DNA of 64,000 nucleotides from NCBI RefSeq assembly GCF_000374125.1, contig NZ_KB893626.1, positions 186,001 to 250,000 on the forward strand, read 5' to 3'. This DNA comes from Niabella aurantiaca DSM 17617. Its GTDB lineage: Bacteria; Bacteroidota; Bacteroidia; Chitinophagales; Chitinophagaceae. Numbering within the stretch: the first letter of the stretch is position 1; every line of letters starts with the position of its first letter. Made by a program: the position numbers and the translations under genes. The notes beneath the pieces were generated by a model, which had not been told where the DNA came from, searched no databases, and saw only the letters and a list, made by a program, of their open reading frames with translations. Shown here piece by piece: positions 1-9,558 of the stretch.

Positions 1-1
1 G

Positions 2-1924
2 TACCGGAAAGTAATGCAAACAAACCCGGTATGGTTTAAGCCATACTACGCACCCGATTCCGCATTTGCTTATGCCAAGCATATCCTTTTTGGCAATGTT
101 GATAATGCAAACTACCTGAACCCCTATGCGGAGGTCCTGAGAGGTTACCGGGACTACAGCAAGAATACCATGTTTGTGACCTTTGAGTTCAAGCAGAACC
201 TGAAAGCTATTTTAAAAGGACTGACGGCACGCACCCTGATCAATTTTGACCGGTTCTCGGAATACAATGTTACCCGGGCCTATTTCCCTTTTTATTATAA
301 CCTGAAGTCCTTTGATCTCGTCAATGATACCTATACATTAAGAAGACTGAATCCTACATCGGGTACAGAAACCATCAATTACATGCCCGGTCAGCGGTTT
401 ATCAATAATGTATTCTATTCCGAAAGCGCTGTTGAATACAATGGCAGCTTTGGAAAGCATTCCATCAACGACCTGCTGGTGTTCACGATCCGCCAGGAAA
501 AAAAGGGCATCGCAGAGAACCTGCAGATGTCGCTGCCCAGCAGGAATGTGGGCCTTGCAGGCCGCTTTGCCTACAACTATGATACCCGGTATTTTGCAGA
601 GCTGAACTTTGGCTACAATGCATCTGAGCGGTTTGCGGTCAACAACCGCTGGGGTTTCTTCCCCTCCATCAGCGGGGGATGGATGCTTTCCAATGAAAAA
701 TTCTTTGAGCCGCTTACTTCCGTATTCAAGCAGCTGAAGCTGAGGGGGTCTTACGGGATGGTAGGCAACGATGCCATTGGCAGTTACCTGGACCGGTTTT
801 ACTATTTATCCGATGTAAATCTTTATGCACCTTATTTGGTAAACTGGGGGATCAATATGAATGAGAACCCTGGCGGCATCCGGGTGAACCGGTACGCCAA
901 TGACCAGATCGGGTGGGAAACGGCCTATAAGGCCAACCTGGGGCTTGAAATAAATATGGTGAACGGGTTTTCGTCCATTATCGAAGTGTATAAGGAGCGG
1001 CGGAAGAATATCCTGCTTGGCCGTATCATTCCTTCTACGATGGGCATTATACCGGATGTGAAGGCGAACCTGGGTGAAGCGGAAGGAAAGGGCGTGGATG
1101 TGGAACTGAATTATGATAAAACCTTCAGCAATGGCTTGTGGGTGAGCGGAAGGGGAACATTTACCTATGCCACCAATAAGGTGTTGAAATGGGAAGAGCC
1201 GGACTATTCCAACACGCCCTGGAACTCTCGGGTGGGCCATCCCATCGGCCAGGTATGGGGCTATGTGGCCGACCGTTTGTTTATCGACTCACTGGAAGTA
1301 AAGAATTCACCGTTGCAAACCTTTGGAGCCTACAGCGCCGGCGATATCAAATACCATGATGTAAATGGGGATGGCAAGATCAATGGACTGGATATGGTAC
1401 CCATTGGCCATCCGACCACACCGGAGATCATTTATGGGTTTGGCACCTCCATAGGTTATAAGGGCTTTGACCTGTCCGTGTTCTTCCAGGGATCGGCCCG
1501 GCAATCGTTCTGGTTCAATATGCAAAATGTGGCTCCCTTCCTGGACGGAGATGCAAATGACGGAAGGATCGGGCAAAATTCCGTACTGAAGGTTTTTGCG
1601 GAAAGCTACTGGTCCGAATCCAACCGCGATCCTTATGCGATCTGGCCCCGGTTGTCAAATTACGCCCTCAATAACAACTACCAGACAAGCACCTGGTTCA
1701 TGCAAAATGCCGGGTTCCTGAGAATGAAATCTGCAGAAGTGGGGTACACTGTTCCGAAATCATTTCTGCAGCGGTATCGCATCGCCAACCTGAGGGTTTA
1801 TTTCAGCGGGCTCAACCTGCTGTCCTGGAGCTCCTTTAAGCTATGGGACCCCGAAATGGCGGGCGAAGGGCTTGGATATCCGATACAGAAAGTATACAAT
1901 TTTGGTTTAAATCTTGGGTTTTAA
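2..1924 (+). CDS. SusC/RagA-family TonB-dependent receptor, 3' part
   Basis: This is the C-terminal part (about 640 residues) of an outer-membrane TonB-dependent transporter of the SusC type, which imports large ligands delivered by its SusD partner. The reading frame is open to the left edge, so the signal peptide, plug domain and first barrel strands lie outside the window; the ATG at 14 is internal. What is visible is barrel sequence rich in aromatic strands alternating with Asn/Gly loops, a calcium-loop-like DVNGDGKINGLD segment common in late SusC loops, and a C-terminus ending in an aromatic residue (LNLGF) as expected for barrel insertion. The SusD gene follows after 15 bases, so the two are co-transcribed. 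Family assignment is firm; the ligand is unknown. Confidence 0.93.
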   Translation, partial: YRKVMQTNPVWFKPYYAPDSAFAYAKHILFGNVDNANYLNPYAEVLRGYRDYSKNTMFVTFEFKQNLKAILKGLTARTLINFDRFSEYNVTRAYFPFYYNLKSFDLVNDTYTLRRLNPTSGTETINYMPGQRFINNVFYSESAVEYNGSFGKHSINDLLVFTIRQEKKGIAENLQMSLPSRNVGLAGRFAYNYDTRYFAELNFGYNASERFAVNNRWGFFPSISGGWMLSNEKFFEPLTSVFKQLKLRGSYGMVGNDAIGSYLDRFYYLSDVNLYAPYLVNWGINMNENPGGIRVNRYANDQIGWETAYKANLGLEINMVNGFSSIIEVYKERRKNILLGRIIPSTMGIIPDVKANLGEAEGKGVDVELNYDKTFSNGLWVSGRGTFTYATNKVLKWEEPDYSNTPWNSRVGHPIGQVWGYVADRLFIDSLEVKNSPLQTFGAYSAGDIKYHDVNGDGKINGLDMVPIGHPTTPEIIYGFGTSIGYKGFDLSVFFQGSARQSFWFNMQNVAPFLDGDANDGRIGQNSVLKVFAESYWSESNRDPYAIWPRLSNYALNNNYQTSTWFMQNAGFLRMKSAEVGYTVPKSFLQRYRIANLRVYFSGLNLLSWSSFKLWDPEMAGEGLGYPIQKVYNFGLNLGF

Positions 1925-1939
1925 TAAATACGATCAATC

Positions 1940-3874
1940 ATGAAGAACTTTTTTATGAAGCTGCTGGTTTTTGTATTGCTGGCGTCCGCAACCGGCTCCT
2001 GTGGCAAGTTTCTTGATGTGGTTCCGGACAACGTAGCAACACTGGATAATGCTTTTTCTGACCGGTACAACGCCACAAAATTTTTGGCTACCTGTTACTG
2101 GGGGATCCCGAAATCGGCGGGATGGAATGAGAATCCTGGCATGCTGGGTGCTTTTGAGATCACGCTGAACAAGGACCGGAGAAGCCAGGGGGGCATGCAG
2201 GCAGCGTTGGGGGAGAACAGCTCCACACAAAATCTGATCGACTACTGGGGCTCCAAAGGAGAATTTATCCGGTCGCTGTATGCCGGTATCCGGGATTGCA
2301 ATACGTTTCTGGAGCGCATTGACGGTGTTCAGGATCTGAACAAATATGAAAAAGAGCGCATGAAAGCCGAGATCAAAGTGGTAAAGGCTTATTATCATTT
2401 TTACCTCATCAAGTATTACGGGCCTATTTGTCCGTTAAAGACCAACACGCCGGTGAATGAATCTACCGAGGGTATCCGGGTGTACCGCGAAAAAATTGAT
2501 GACTGCTTTAAATATGTATTGGAACTGCTGGACGAAGCGATCAAAAGCAATGCGCTTCCAAAGGTCATTGAGAACCGTGCTACGGAGATCGGACGGTTTA
2601 CATTGCCGGTGGCTCATTTCTTAAAAGCGCTGGTGTCCGTCTATTGGGCCAGCCCCCTGTTTAACGGGAATGGAGATTACAGCGGTTTCGTAAATCAAAA
2701 CAACGAACCATTTTTCAACCAGACCTATGATGCATCCCGGTGGGAAGCGGCCGCTACAGCATGTAAGGAAGCCATTGATATTTGTACGGAAGCAGGGATA
2801 AGACTATATCAGAAATCCGATTTTCTGGCGGTTAGTTCCAAAACCACTTCAGATACCACACTTCTGATCAACACGCTGAGGAGCGCAGTAACACAAAAGT
2901 GGAATCCGGAGATCATTTGGGGCAATTCTTCTTACCCGGCAAACTGGGGCTACCAGATCGCGGCCATTACCCGGTTTGAGCAGGGAACCTCAACACCTTC
3001 GTCCAACACCGGTACCTTAAGCATACCCCTTTCAACAGTAGAAACATTTTACTCTGATAAAGGAGTGCCCATTAATGAAGATAAGACCTATCCCTATGCT
3101 ACCCGCTACAATACAAGGATCGGAGATGATGCACATAATGTTCTGATCGCCAAAGGAGAAACCACGGCTTTGCTGAATTTTGACAGGGAACTCCGGTATT
3201 ATGCCACTCTGGGCTTTGACCGCGGCCGCTGGTATGGAAACCATTACGACAATCTTCCGGAAAACGATATCGAGGCCCGTTACCCCAGGAACCGTTTTGG
3301 GGAATACTCCTCTGTATTCAACCCGGGAGAATACAATGCTACCGGCTATTGGCCAAAGAAACTGGTATCCATGAATACCACCTGGAGAGACGCGAACAGC
3401 GTATCGGAAGAAACCTATCCTTATCCGGACATGCGGTTCGCGGACCTGTTGCTGCTGTATGCCGAAGCACTTAATGAATCCAAAACGGCACCAGATGCGG
3501 AAGTGTACCAGGTGGTGGACCAGATACGTATCCGTGCGGGTCTGCAAGGTGTTTTGGAAAGCTGGAGCAACTACTCCAATCAGCCGCAAAAGCCAACAAC
3601 AAAGGCAGGGATGCGGGAGATCATCCAGCAGGAAAGAAAGATCGAGCTGGCCTGTGAATCGTCGTACTATTGGGACAGCCGCCGGTGGAAAACGGCTGTC
3701 CGGGAACAAAACAGGCCCATTCAGGGATGGAATGTATATGCTTCTGTAGCAGAAGAGTATTATGCGGTAACCACCATCTATACACAGAAGTTTACTGTAC
3801 GCGACTATTTTGCGCCCATTCCGCTGGACGATATAATCCGGAATCCGCAATTGGTACAAAATCCGGGGTGGTGA
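1940..3874 (+). CDS. SusD/RagB-family outer-membrane lipoprotein
   Basis: Surface lipoprotein that caps the preceding SusC channel and binds the ligand. The N-terminus is a lipoprotein signal ending at Cys21 (ATGSC). The body has the alpha-helical TPR-like SusD fold: an early NTFLERIDG segment, KAEIKVVKAYYHFYLIKYYG, and a late RFADLLLLYAEALNES helix, followed near the C-terminus by ERKIELACESSYYWDSRRW and the closing NPQLVQNPGW. At 644 residues it is at the long end of the family. It lies 15 bases after the SusC stop and 22 bases before the next lipoprotein gene, in one operon. Assignment to the family is strong; ligand specificity cannot be read from the sequence. Confidence 0.95.
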   Translation: MKNFFMKLLVFVLLASATGSCGKFLDVVPDNVATLDNAFSDRYNATKFLATCYWGIPKSAGWNENPGMLGAFEITLNKDRRSQGGMQAALGENSSTQNLIDYWGSKGEFIRSLYAGIRDCNTFLERIDGVQDLNKYEKERMKAEIKVVKAYYHFYLIKYYGPICPLKTNTPVNESTEGIRVYREKIDDCFKYVLELLDEAIKSNALPKVIENRATEIGRFTLPVAHFLKALVSVYWASPLFNGNGDYSGFVNQNNEPFFNQTYDASRWEAAATACKEAIDICTEAGIRLYQKSDFLAVSSKTTSDTTLLINTLRSAVTQKWNPEIIWGNSSYPANWGYQIAAITRFEQGTSTPSSNTGTLSIPLSTVETFYSDKGVPINEDKTYPYATRYNTRIGDDAHNVLIAKGETTALLNFDRELRYYATLGFDRGRWYGNHYDNLPENDIEARYPRNRFGEYSSVFNPGEYNATGYWPKKLVSMNTTWRDANSVSEETYPYPDMRFADLLLLYAEALNESKTAPDAEVYQVVDQIRIRAGLQGVLESWSNYSNQPQKPTTKAGMREIIQQERKIELACESSYYWDSRRWKTAVREQNRPIQGWNVYASVAEEYYAVTTIYTQKFTVRDYFAPIPLDDIIRNPQLVQNPGW

Positions 3875-3896
3875 TCATTTATTAATATTTGTAATC

Positions 3897-5072
3897 ATGA
3901 AAAGTCATTTCTTTTTGTTGCTTTTAATTGTGAGCCTCTTTGCTGCGTGTACCAAAACAGGAAATGAACCCATTTCCGAAAGCCTGGGAAAACCGCAGCC
4001 GGTAACGGAGATAAGTGTTCAGAATTTACCCGGGGGGGCGTTGATCAGCTACAAGATCCCGAACCAGGAAGATATACTAGGTGTGAAAGCGGTGTACACC
4101 GTTTCCAACGGGAAACAGTTTGAATCCTCTTCCTCCTTTTATGAAAACAAGCTGAATGTTATGGGCTTCAATGATCTTGAGCCGCATGAAGTAAGCTTAT
4201 ATACGGTAAACAGGGCACAGGAACTGTCCGATCCCGTAAAAGTACAGGTGCAGCCGCAGGAATCGCCGATCAGCAAGACCATTAAAACAGTGAGCATCAT
4301 CAGTGATTTCGGAGGGGCCCAGTACCGCTGGAAGAATGAGTTCCGGTCGCCCCTTACTTTTGAATTTTTTACCCCGGATTCCCTGGGCAGGATGCAGTTG
4401 GTACGTGTGATCACGTCCAATTCCGATTCTGCTATTCAAAGCATCCGGGGCTATGCGCCGGTGCCCCGGAAATTCAGTGTGGTAATCAAGGACAATTACG
4501 GTAACCGGTCGGATTCCCTCATGCCTCCATCAGGCCAGGTAACACCACTGTTTGAAGCAAAACTAAATAAATCGAGGATGACGGTAATGAAGCTGGCCAA
4601 CGATCAGAACTTTACCAACTGGGAAGGAATGGATGGTTATATTATTGATGATGACCACAATACTTTCGGACACTCTCCCGCCAACTCACTGCCGGCGCCC
4701 TTTACCGTTGACCTTGCGGGGTTGGCGAAGATCAGCCGCATCGTGATCTTTCAAAGAAACTTCTCCAGCTCTTACTACAACTGGGGTAATCCCAGGGAAT
4801 TTGATGTGTATGGCCGCGTGGACAAACCCTCGCAAAGCGGCGACTGGAGCGAGTGGACCAAGATCATGAGCGGCGAGATTGTGAAGCCCTCGGGGTCCTC
4901 TGGCGGTACGGTAACCGATGAGGATCTGCGGGTTGCTGAAAACGGGCATGAGTTTGTTTTTGGACTGGATCAGCCCCCGATGCGGTATATACGGATCGTT
5001 ATCCGGTCTACCTGGGGAGGAACAACATTTACCCATCCGGCGGATGTGGATTTTTATGGTGAGCCAAAATAA
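3897..5072 (+). CDS. Lipoprotein, DUF4959/DUF5000-like with discoidin-like C-terminus
   Basis: Predicted surface lipoprotein (signal ending at Cys18, LFAAC) of the kind encoded directly after some SusCD pairs, where it probably acts as an additional ligand-binding protein. An N-terminal beta-rich region (about residues 30-125) fits DUF4959, a middle region fits DUF5126, and the last 160 residues resemble DUF5000, a galactose-binding/discoidin-like fold: note the conserved stretches PFTVDLAG, REFDVYGR and MRYIRIVI before the terminal DVDFYG. Domain names are from memory of family architecture, not from a search. It sits 22 bases after SusD and 3 bases before the next gene. No catalytic residues are recognisable, so binding rather than hydrolysis is the inference. 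Confidence 0.82.
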   Translation: MKSHFFLLLLIVSLFAACTKTGNEPISESLGKPQPVTEISVQNLPGGALISYKIPNQEDILGVKAVYTVSNGKQFESSSSFYENKLNVMGFNDLEPHEVSLYTVNRAQELSDPVKVQVQPQESPISKTIKTVSIISDFGGAQYRWKNEFRSPLTFEFFTPDSLGRMQLVRVITSNSDSAIQSIRGYAPVPRKFSVVIKDNYGNRSDSLMPPSGQVTPLFEAKLNKSRMTVMKLANDQNFTNWEGMDGYIIDDDHNTFGHSPANSLPAPFTVDLAGLAKISRIVIFQRNFSSSYYNWGNPREFDVYGRVDKPSQSGDWSEWTKIMSGEIVKPSGSSGGTVTDEDLRVAENGHEFVFGLDQPPMRYIRIVIRSTWGGTTFTHPADVDFYGEPK

Positions 5073-5075
5073 AAT

Positions 5076-6206
5076 ATGTGTATGAAAAATCTATATAGCT
5101 TTTGCATCCTGCTGGTGCTTGCAGCAATCACTTATTCCTGTGATAAGTACACAGATGTTCATAAGGAATATATAAAGGAAGGGGAAATCGTATATGCTCC
5201 CAAGCCCGATTCGGTTGCCTTCATCCCCGGAAAAGGACGGTTAAAGATGCGGTTGTGGATGTATAATGGAGTGAATGTAAAAGAACTTGTGGTGTTGTGG
5301 AATAATCATATGGATTCTTTGGTGATCCCGGTGCAGTTTAATAAAGGGCGGGATTCCATTGAAGCCGATCTCGGCAACATGGCTGAAAAAACATATTCAT
5401 TCGATATCTATTCTGTAGATAATTTTAGTAATAAGTCATTGTTATATACCCAGTTTGGTTCTTCTTACGGGGACCTCTACGCAGGCTCCCTGCTCAACCG
5501 GCGGGTAAAGGACCTGGTACTGACCGATGTGGAAGGGGCAATAGAATGGTATGCGGCCCCGCAGGGAATGATCTTTACAGAAATAAAATATACCGGCAAA
5601 GACGGCAGCCAGCATATCGTCCGGATGCCGGCAGGAGACTTTAATATTAACATCGACGTAAAAGCGGCAACCACATTTGAGCACCGGTCGCTCTATATTC
5701 CGGAATCAGAGTCCATAGATACTTTTTACACCGAATGGATAACCCATACGACTCCTTTCCCCGACACCTATCTGTATAACCGGGATGAATGGAGTGTTTT
5801 GGCCGTGTCTGACGAAACAGCAAGCGACGGCGGCGGTAAAAACACTTTGTTAGACGGAGATCTGGGAAGCTACTGGCATTCTCAGTGGGATCCGTCTAAC
5901 ACACCATTACCCCACTGGGCGGTCATTGATATGAGCACGCCTAAAAAAGTAGCGTATCTCGAAATATACAGGAGACCAGGCAATACGGATGCCAAAACGG
6001 TCCTGGTGTACCTGGGGAACGACAGTAATGCCGCATCGCCCAGCTGGACCCTCATCGGTACCGGCGTATATCCATCTACCGCAAGCGATAAGCTTACCAT
6101 TAATTCCACTTCCAATATCACCGGGCGTTATTTGAAGCTGGTGGTTACAGAAAGCTACCGCGTGCCGTTCTCGAGCATCGCTGAGGTGTATGTTTACGGA
6201 AATTAG
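5076..6206 (+). CDS. Lipoprotein, DUF4998-like plus F5/8 type C domain
   Basis: Second accessory lipoprotein of the first uptake operon; signal peptide ends at Cys22 (ITYSC). The start could also be the ATG two codons further in. Residues about 25-215 match the DUF4998 pattern (GRLKMRLWMYNG, ELVVLWNN, YSFDIYSVDNFSNKS). Residues about 235-376 form a discoidin/F5-8 type C module: a lead-in ending in LLDGDLGSYWHSQW, the strand HWAVIDM, then LEIYRRPG and a final YLKLVVTE...AEVYVYGN. Such modules usually bind sugars or polysaccharide. Only three bases separate it from the preceding gene. It is probably the last gene of the operon; the next gene upstream region holds an inverted repeat. Confidence 0.83.
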   Translation: MCMKNLYSFCILLVLAAITYSCDKYTDVHKEYIKEGEIVYAPKPDSVAFIPGKGRLKMRLWMYNGVNVKELVVLWNNHMDSLVIPVQFNKGRDSIEADLGNMAEKTYSFDIYSVDNFSNKSLLYTQFGSSYGDLYAGSLLNRRVKDLVLTDVEGAIEWYAAPQGMIFTEIKYTGKDGSQHIVRMPAGDFNINIDVKAATTFEHRSLYIPESESIDTFYTEWITHTTPFPDTYLYNRDEWSVLAVSDETASDGGGKNTLLDGDLGSYWHSQWDPSNTPLPHWAVIDMSTPKKVAYLEIYRRPGNTDAKTVLVYLGNDSNAASPSWTLIGTGVYPSTASDKLTINSTSNITGRYLKLVVTESYRVPFSSIAEVYVYGN

Positions 6207-6239
6207 CAGCAATGTATTTGAAAGTGGAGTAAGGTTTTC

Positions 6240-6310
6240 CGCAGGGGGCTCACAGAAGTCACAGATTTTTGCAGCGGGCCTGTGCTGTTCCGTGGCCTCC
6301 GTGAGCAAAC
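6240..6310. repeat. Imperfect inverted repeat between operons
   Basis: The spacer between the first uptake operon and holB holds CACAG-rich sequence followed by its approximate complement: GCTCAC at 6248-6253 pairs with GTGAGC at 6301-6306, and CACAG units at 6251-6264 face CTGTG at 6280-6284 and a CCGTGGCCTCCGTG stretch. The fold would be an imperfect stem of the type often seen in Bacteroidota spacers. Function unknown; it could help end transcription of the upstream operon. Confidence 0.45.
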
Positions 6311-6385
6311 AACGGCACCCGCATAAGACCGCGGCAATTGAGAGTACACGTGTTGCTCACATTAAAACGAGTGGGAAATTTTACG

Positions 6386-6393
6386 TAGGTTTG
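6386..6393 (+). promoter_or_regulatory. -7 box TAGGTTTG directly before holB
   Basis: A perfect match to the Bacteroidota -7 consensus TAnnTTTG ends six bases before the holB ATG at 6400. No TTG is present 17-23 bases upstream, so the -33 half is missing. If used, transcription would begin at or next to the start codon, giving a leaderless message. Confidence 0.4.
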
Positions 6394-6399
6394 TTTCCT

Positions 6400-7608
6400 A
6401 TGCAATTCAAGGAGGTTATCGGCCAGCAGGTGTTGAAAAAAGAGCTTCCCGAGTTAATGAAGGAGAACCGGCTGGCGCATGCAATTTTGTTTTTAGGAAA
6501 AGAAGGCAGTGGGGCGCTGGCGCTGGCGCTGGCATTTGCACAATATATTGTTTGCGAACGTATCAGCAGACCACTTGCCGTGGCTGCGGGCCCCTCGCTC
6601 TTTGGAGACGAAATTCCTGCTCCTCAGCCGGATGCGCTCTCTTACGACTCCTGCGGTACCTGCCCGTCGTGCATCAAAGCCGCCGCCTTTGCGCACCCGG
6701 ATATTCATTTCAGTTATCCGGTTGTAACCAAAAAAACCGGTACTCCCCCCATCAGCACCGATTATATTACGGAGTGGCGGGAGTTTTTAAAAAGTTATCC
6801 CTATGGCAATGCTTACGACTGGCTGCAATTTATCGGCGCAGAAAATAAACAGGGAAATATAACGGCGCAGGAGTGCAATGATATTATAAAAAAGCTGAAT
6901 TTAAAGAGCTTTGAAAGTGAGTATAAGGTACTGGTGATGTGGCTGCCGGAGTATTTGGGAAATGAGGGAAATAAGTTGCTGAAACTGATCGAGGAGCCGC
7001 CACCAAACACCGTATTCCTGTTTGTGGCAGAAAATGAAAGCCAGATACTGGCCACCATCCTCAGCCGGGTTCAGCTCATAAAAGTGCCGCTGCTTGAAGA
7101 TAAAGAGATAGAGACCGCCCTCACCGGGCTCAACCGTGCTGCCCCGGAAGCAGCCGCCCGCATTGCAGCGGTAAGCCAGGGAAATTATCATATGGCCTTG
7201 CAAATGATCCAGCATGCGGATGAAGACTGGCAGGAGCTGCTGCGCGACTGGCTGAATGCGATCATGAAAACCGGGCCGGTGGCTCAGTCGAAGTGGGTAG
7301 ACGAGATCAGTAAGCTGGGCCGGGAAAAACAAAAGCAGTTCCTTCAGTATTTTAACCACCTCCTGCAACTGGCGCTCAAAATGCAGGTAATGGAGCAGGC
7401 CGGTGAAGGACATCCGGAAAAAGACCGGGATTTTGCAGCACGTTTTAACAAGATCACCGGGATGGAGCAGCAGGAAGCCATTATTGCAGAGTTGGACAAT
7501 GCCGCCTATTATATTGAGCGGAACGCCAACAGCAAAATGCTGTTCATGGCACTGACCATTAAAATTTATCATATCATTAAAGACAAAATCGTATTTTTGA
7601 GTGAATGA
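6400..7608 (+). CDS. holB: DNA polymerase III subunit delta'
   Basis: Clamp-loader subunit that helps load the beta sliding clamp onto DNA during replication. The N-terminus carries the DnaX-type opening (MQFKEVIGQQ, LAHAILFLGKEGSG) with a P-loop-like but not clearly functional segment, as is usual for delta'. A zinc site is visible as Cys52 plus Cys85, Cys88 and Cys91 (CGTCPSC), here with an insertion between the first and second ligands. Further motifs are KVLVMWLPEYL, NKLLKLIEEPPPNTVFLF and the SRVQ sensor segment. The frame is open back to 6190, but the conserved family sequence begins at the ATG at 6400, so the 70 upstream residues are rejected. It is followed by a PSP1/RicT gene, as in many Firmicutes and Bacteroidota. 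Confidence 0.93.
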   Translation: MQFKEVIGQQVLKKELPELMKENRLAHAILFLGKEGSGALALALAFAQYIVCERISRPLAVAAGPSLFGDEIPAPQPDALSYDSCGTCPSCIKAAAFAHPDIHFSYPVVTKKTGTPPISTDYITEWREFLKSYPYGNAYDWLQFIGAENKQGNITAQECNDIIKKLNLKSFESEYKVLVMWLPEYLGNEGNKLLKLIEEPPPNTVFLFVAENESQILATILSRVQLIKVPLLEDKEIETALTGLNRAAPEAAARIAAVSQGNYHMALQMIQHADEDWQELLRDWLNAIMKTGPVAQSKWVDEISKLGREKQKQFLQYFNHLLQLALKMQVMEQAGEGHPEKDRDFAARFNKITGMEQQEAIIAELDNAAYYIERNANSKMLFMALTIKIYHIIKDKIVFLSE

Positions 7609-7739
7609 GGTGTTGGGTAGGAGGAGGAATTGATTTTTTTTGTAACAAATGGGGTGTTGATGTTTTTGTGCGTTTCCGTGAATCGGATTTTTGCCGCTTA
7701 TTAGCCAGATATATTATAACCGGTCGATTCTGACGGTTA

Positions 7740-7768
7740 TTGTTGCTTTTTTAAGACCAATACGTTTG
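7740..7768 (+). promoter_or_regulatory. -33/-7 promoter of the PSP1 gene
   Basis: TTG at 7740-7742, an 18-base spacer and TACGTTTG at 7761-7768 match the Bacteroidota TTG-N17-23-TAnnTTTG promoter. Transcription would start near 7773, about 60 bases before the preferred start at 7837. The longer reading frame beginning at 7783 would then have almost no leader. Confidence 0.6.
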
Positions 7769-7836
7769 TTTGGCCTGGTATAATGGTACATCAAAAGTGC
7801 ACAGAGCTCGGTTACCCTCCCTATAAAAAATTTAGA

Positions 7837-9150
7837 ATGGGTTGTTCAAGTTGCGGTACCGCCACTGGTGGAAAACCAAATGGATGTAAAAGTAATGGCG
7901 GTTGCAGTACGGGTGGTTGTAACAGGATGAATACCTACGACTGGCTGCGTAATCTTCCGATGGCAAACACAGAAGATCAGTGCAATGTTGTCGAAATAAG
8001 CTTTAGCAAAGGCACCCGGAAGGACTTTTACCGGAATACAACGTTACAGTTATTTGAAAAAGGAGACCTGGTGACCGTGGAAGGTGTCAGTGGTTTTGAT
8101 GTAGGGGAGATTTCCCTTACAGGAGAAATTGTACGGTTGCAAATGAAGAAATACGGGGTAAAAGAAGAGAACCCCGACATGAAAAAAGTGCTGCGCATAG
8201 CCACAGAGCGGGATCTGGACCAGCGCCGGATCAATAAAGACCGGGAGCCGGAAGCTGTGATCCGCAGCCGGGCAATAGCCAAACAGCTGAACCTGAATAT
8301 GAAGATCAGCCAGGTAGAGATGCAGGCAGATGGCCGCAAAGCTACTTTCTTCTATATTGCCGATGGCCGTGTGGATTTCAGGGAACTGATCAAAGTATAT
8401 GCCCAGGAATTTAAAGTAAAGGTGGAAATGCGCCAGATCGGTGCCCGGCAGGAAGCCGGTAAAGTAGGAGGGATCGGGAGCTGTGGCCGGGAGCTTTGTT
8501 GCTCCACCTGGTTAACCGATTTTAAATCCGTAAATACTACGGTTGCCCGCTATCAAAACCTCTCCATTAATCAAACCAAGCTAAGCGGACAATGCGGCCG
8601 CCTCAAATGTTGTCTGAATTATGAACTGGACACCTATCTGGATGCGCTTCAGGGATTTCCGAATGATTGTGACCATCTCCAGGTTGCGAAGGGGAATGCC
8701 TTCCTGATAAAAAAAGATATCTTTAAAAACCTGATGTGGTATTCGCTGCCAGATAGCAATAAGCAATACCCGCTGACCATTGAAAGGGTCCGCAAGATCA
8801 AATCGCAGAACCGCCAGAACATTGTGCCTGAGGAACTGGAACCGGTGGAAGTGACCAGCTCCAAGCCGGTAGAGGTAGAGCCGGAGTTTGTGGATGTGGT
8901 AGGCCAGATCAGTTTGCGGAGCCTGGAACGGGCCGACAGGAAAAAGCGCCAGCAAAAGAAAAATCAACAGCAGCAACAACGCTCACAGGCTACCGGGCAG
9001 AAGCAACATCCCAAACAGCAGCAGCCTGCAAAACAGCCGCCGCAGCCGCAACAAAAAAAGAGCGAAGGCGGACGTCCGCAGCATTCCCGGCATAAGCCCA
9101 ACCGGCATAAGCAACCGGAAGGAAAAAAGCAGGGCGGAACAGATGCGTGA
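7837..9150 (+). CDS. ricT: PSP1-domain protein, RicT/YaaT family
   Basis: Homologue of RicT (YaaT), which in Bacillus works with RicA and RicF in an iron-sulfur-containing complex that affects RNA maturation and development; the role in Bacteroidota is less clear. From the ATG at 7837 the protein starts MGCSSCG, as expected, and has a Cys-rich head of about 30 residues. The PSP1 core follows, with GDLVTVEG, RELIKVYAQEFKVKVEMRQIG, the CGRELCC segment and CGRLKCCLNYE. The C-terminal 60 residues are a Gln/Lys/Pro low-complexity tail, probably disordered. The frame extends 18 codons further upstream but without conservation. It lies next to holB, a known gene pairing; the gldH gene that often follows in this phylum is absent. 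The symbol is used by homology. Confidence 0.88.
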   Translation: MGCSSCGTATGGKPNGCKSNGGCSTGGCNRMNTYDWLRNLPMANTEDQCNVVEISFSKGTRKDFYRNTTLQLFEKGDLVTVEGVSGFDVGEISLTGEIVRLQMKKYGVKEENPDMKKVLRIATERDLDQRRINKDREPEAVIRSRAIAKQLNLNMKISQVEMQADGRKATFFYIADGRVDFRELIKVYAQEFKVKVEMRQIGARQEAGKVGGIGSCGRELCCSTWLTDFKSVNTTVARYQNLSINQTKLSGQCGRLKCCLNYELDTYLDALQGFPNDCDHLQVAKGNAFLIKKDIFKNLMWYSLPDSNKQYPLTIERVRKIKSQNRQNIVPEELEPVEVTSSKPVEVEPEFVDVVGQISLRSLERADRKKRQQKKNQQQQQRSQATGQKQHPKQQQPAKQPPQPQQKKSEGGRPQHSRHKPNRHKQPEGKKQGGTDA

Positions 9151-9558
9151 TCCCTTTTTAGGGTGACTCTTCGACGGGGCATATAATTTTTCTGCATTAT
9201 TTGCGGAAATCATCGTTTTATTTATTGGAGTTGTTTCCATTTTCCGGATGGTAGCAAACAGGCCATGGCTGTCTCCAAAAGTCTTTATTTTGAAGGACCG
9301 CTACTTTATGCTGCTTTGCTGATCCATGTTACCGGTATAAGGCCCTTACAGCGCTGGCTTATAGGGACCGTCTGCCGGTAAAATCCCGGTTTTTAACCGC
9401 CATCGGGGCGGATCTGTTGAAAAGGTCTGATCAACTTTATTGATAAAAGGCCCAGGTCCCGGTGATCGCTATCATATCCCTTTATTTTAAATGGCAGGAT
9501 AATGTGGGACGCCGGCATCTTTTAAGTGATTAACTTTGCAACATAAAACGATCAAGAC
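9151..9558. other. Intergenic region without a supported gene
   Basis: About 400 bases between the PSP1 gene and a small membrane-protein gene. No reading frame with a recognisable product was found on either strand. A -7 box TAACTTTG (9531-9538) lies 20 bases before the next start codon, without a TTG at the right distance. A weak CCCT/AGGG hairpin at about 9153-9164 is the only terminator-like element. Confidence 0.5.

Noticed and set aside
6190-6399. Upstream 70-codon extension of holB
   Set aside because: It runs through the repeat-rich spacer, has no family similarity, and the conserved protein starts at 6400.
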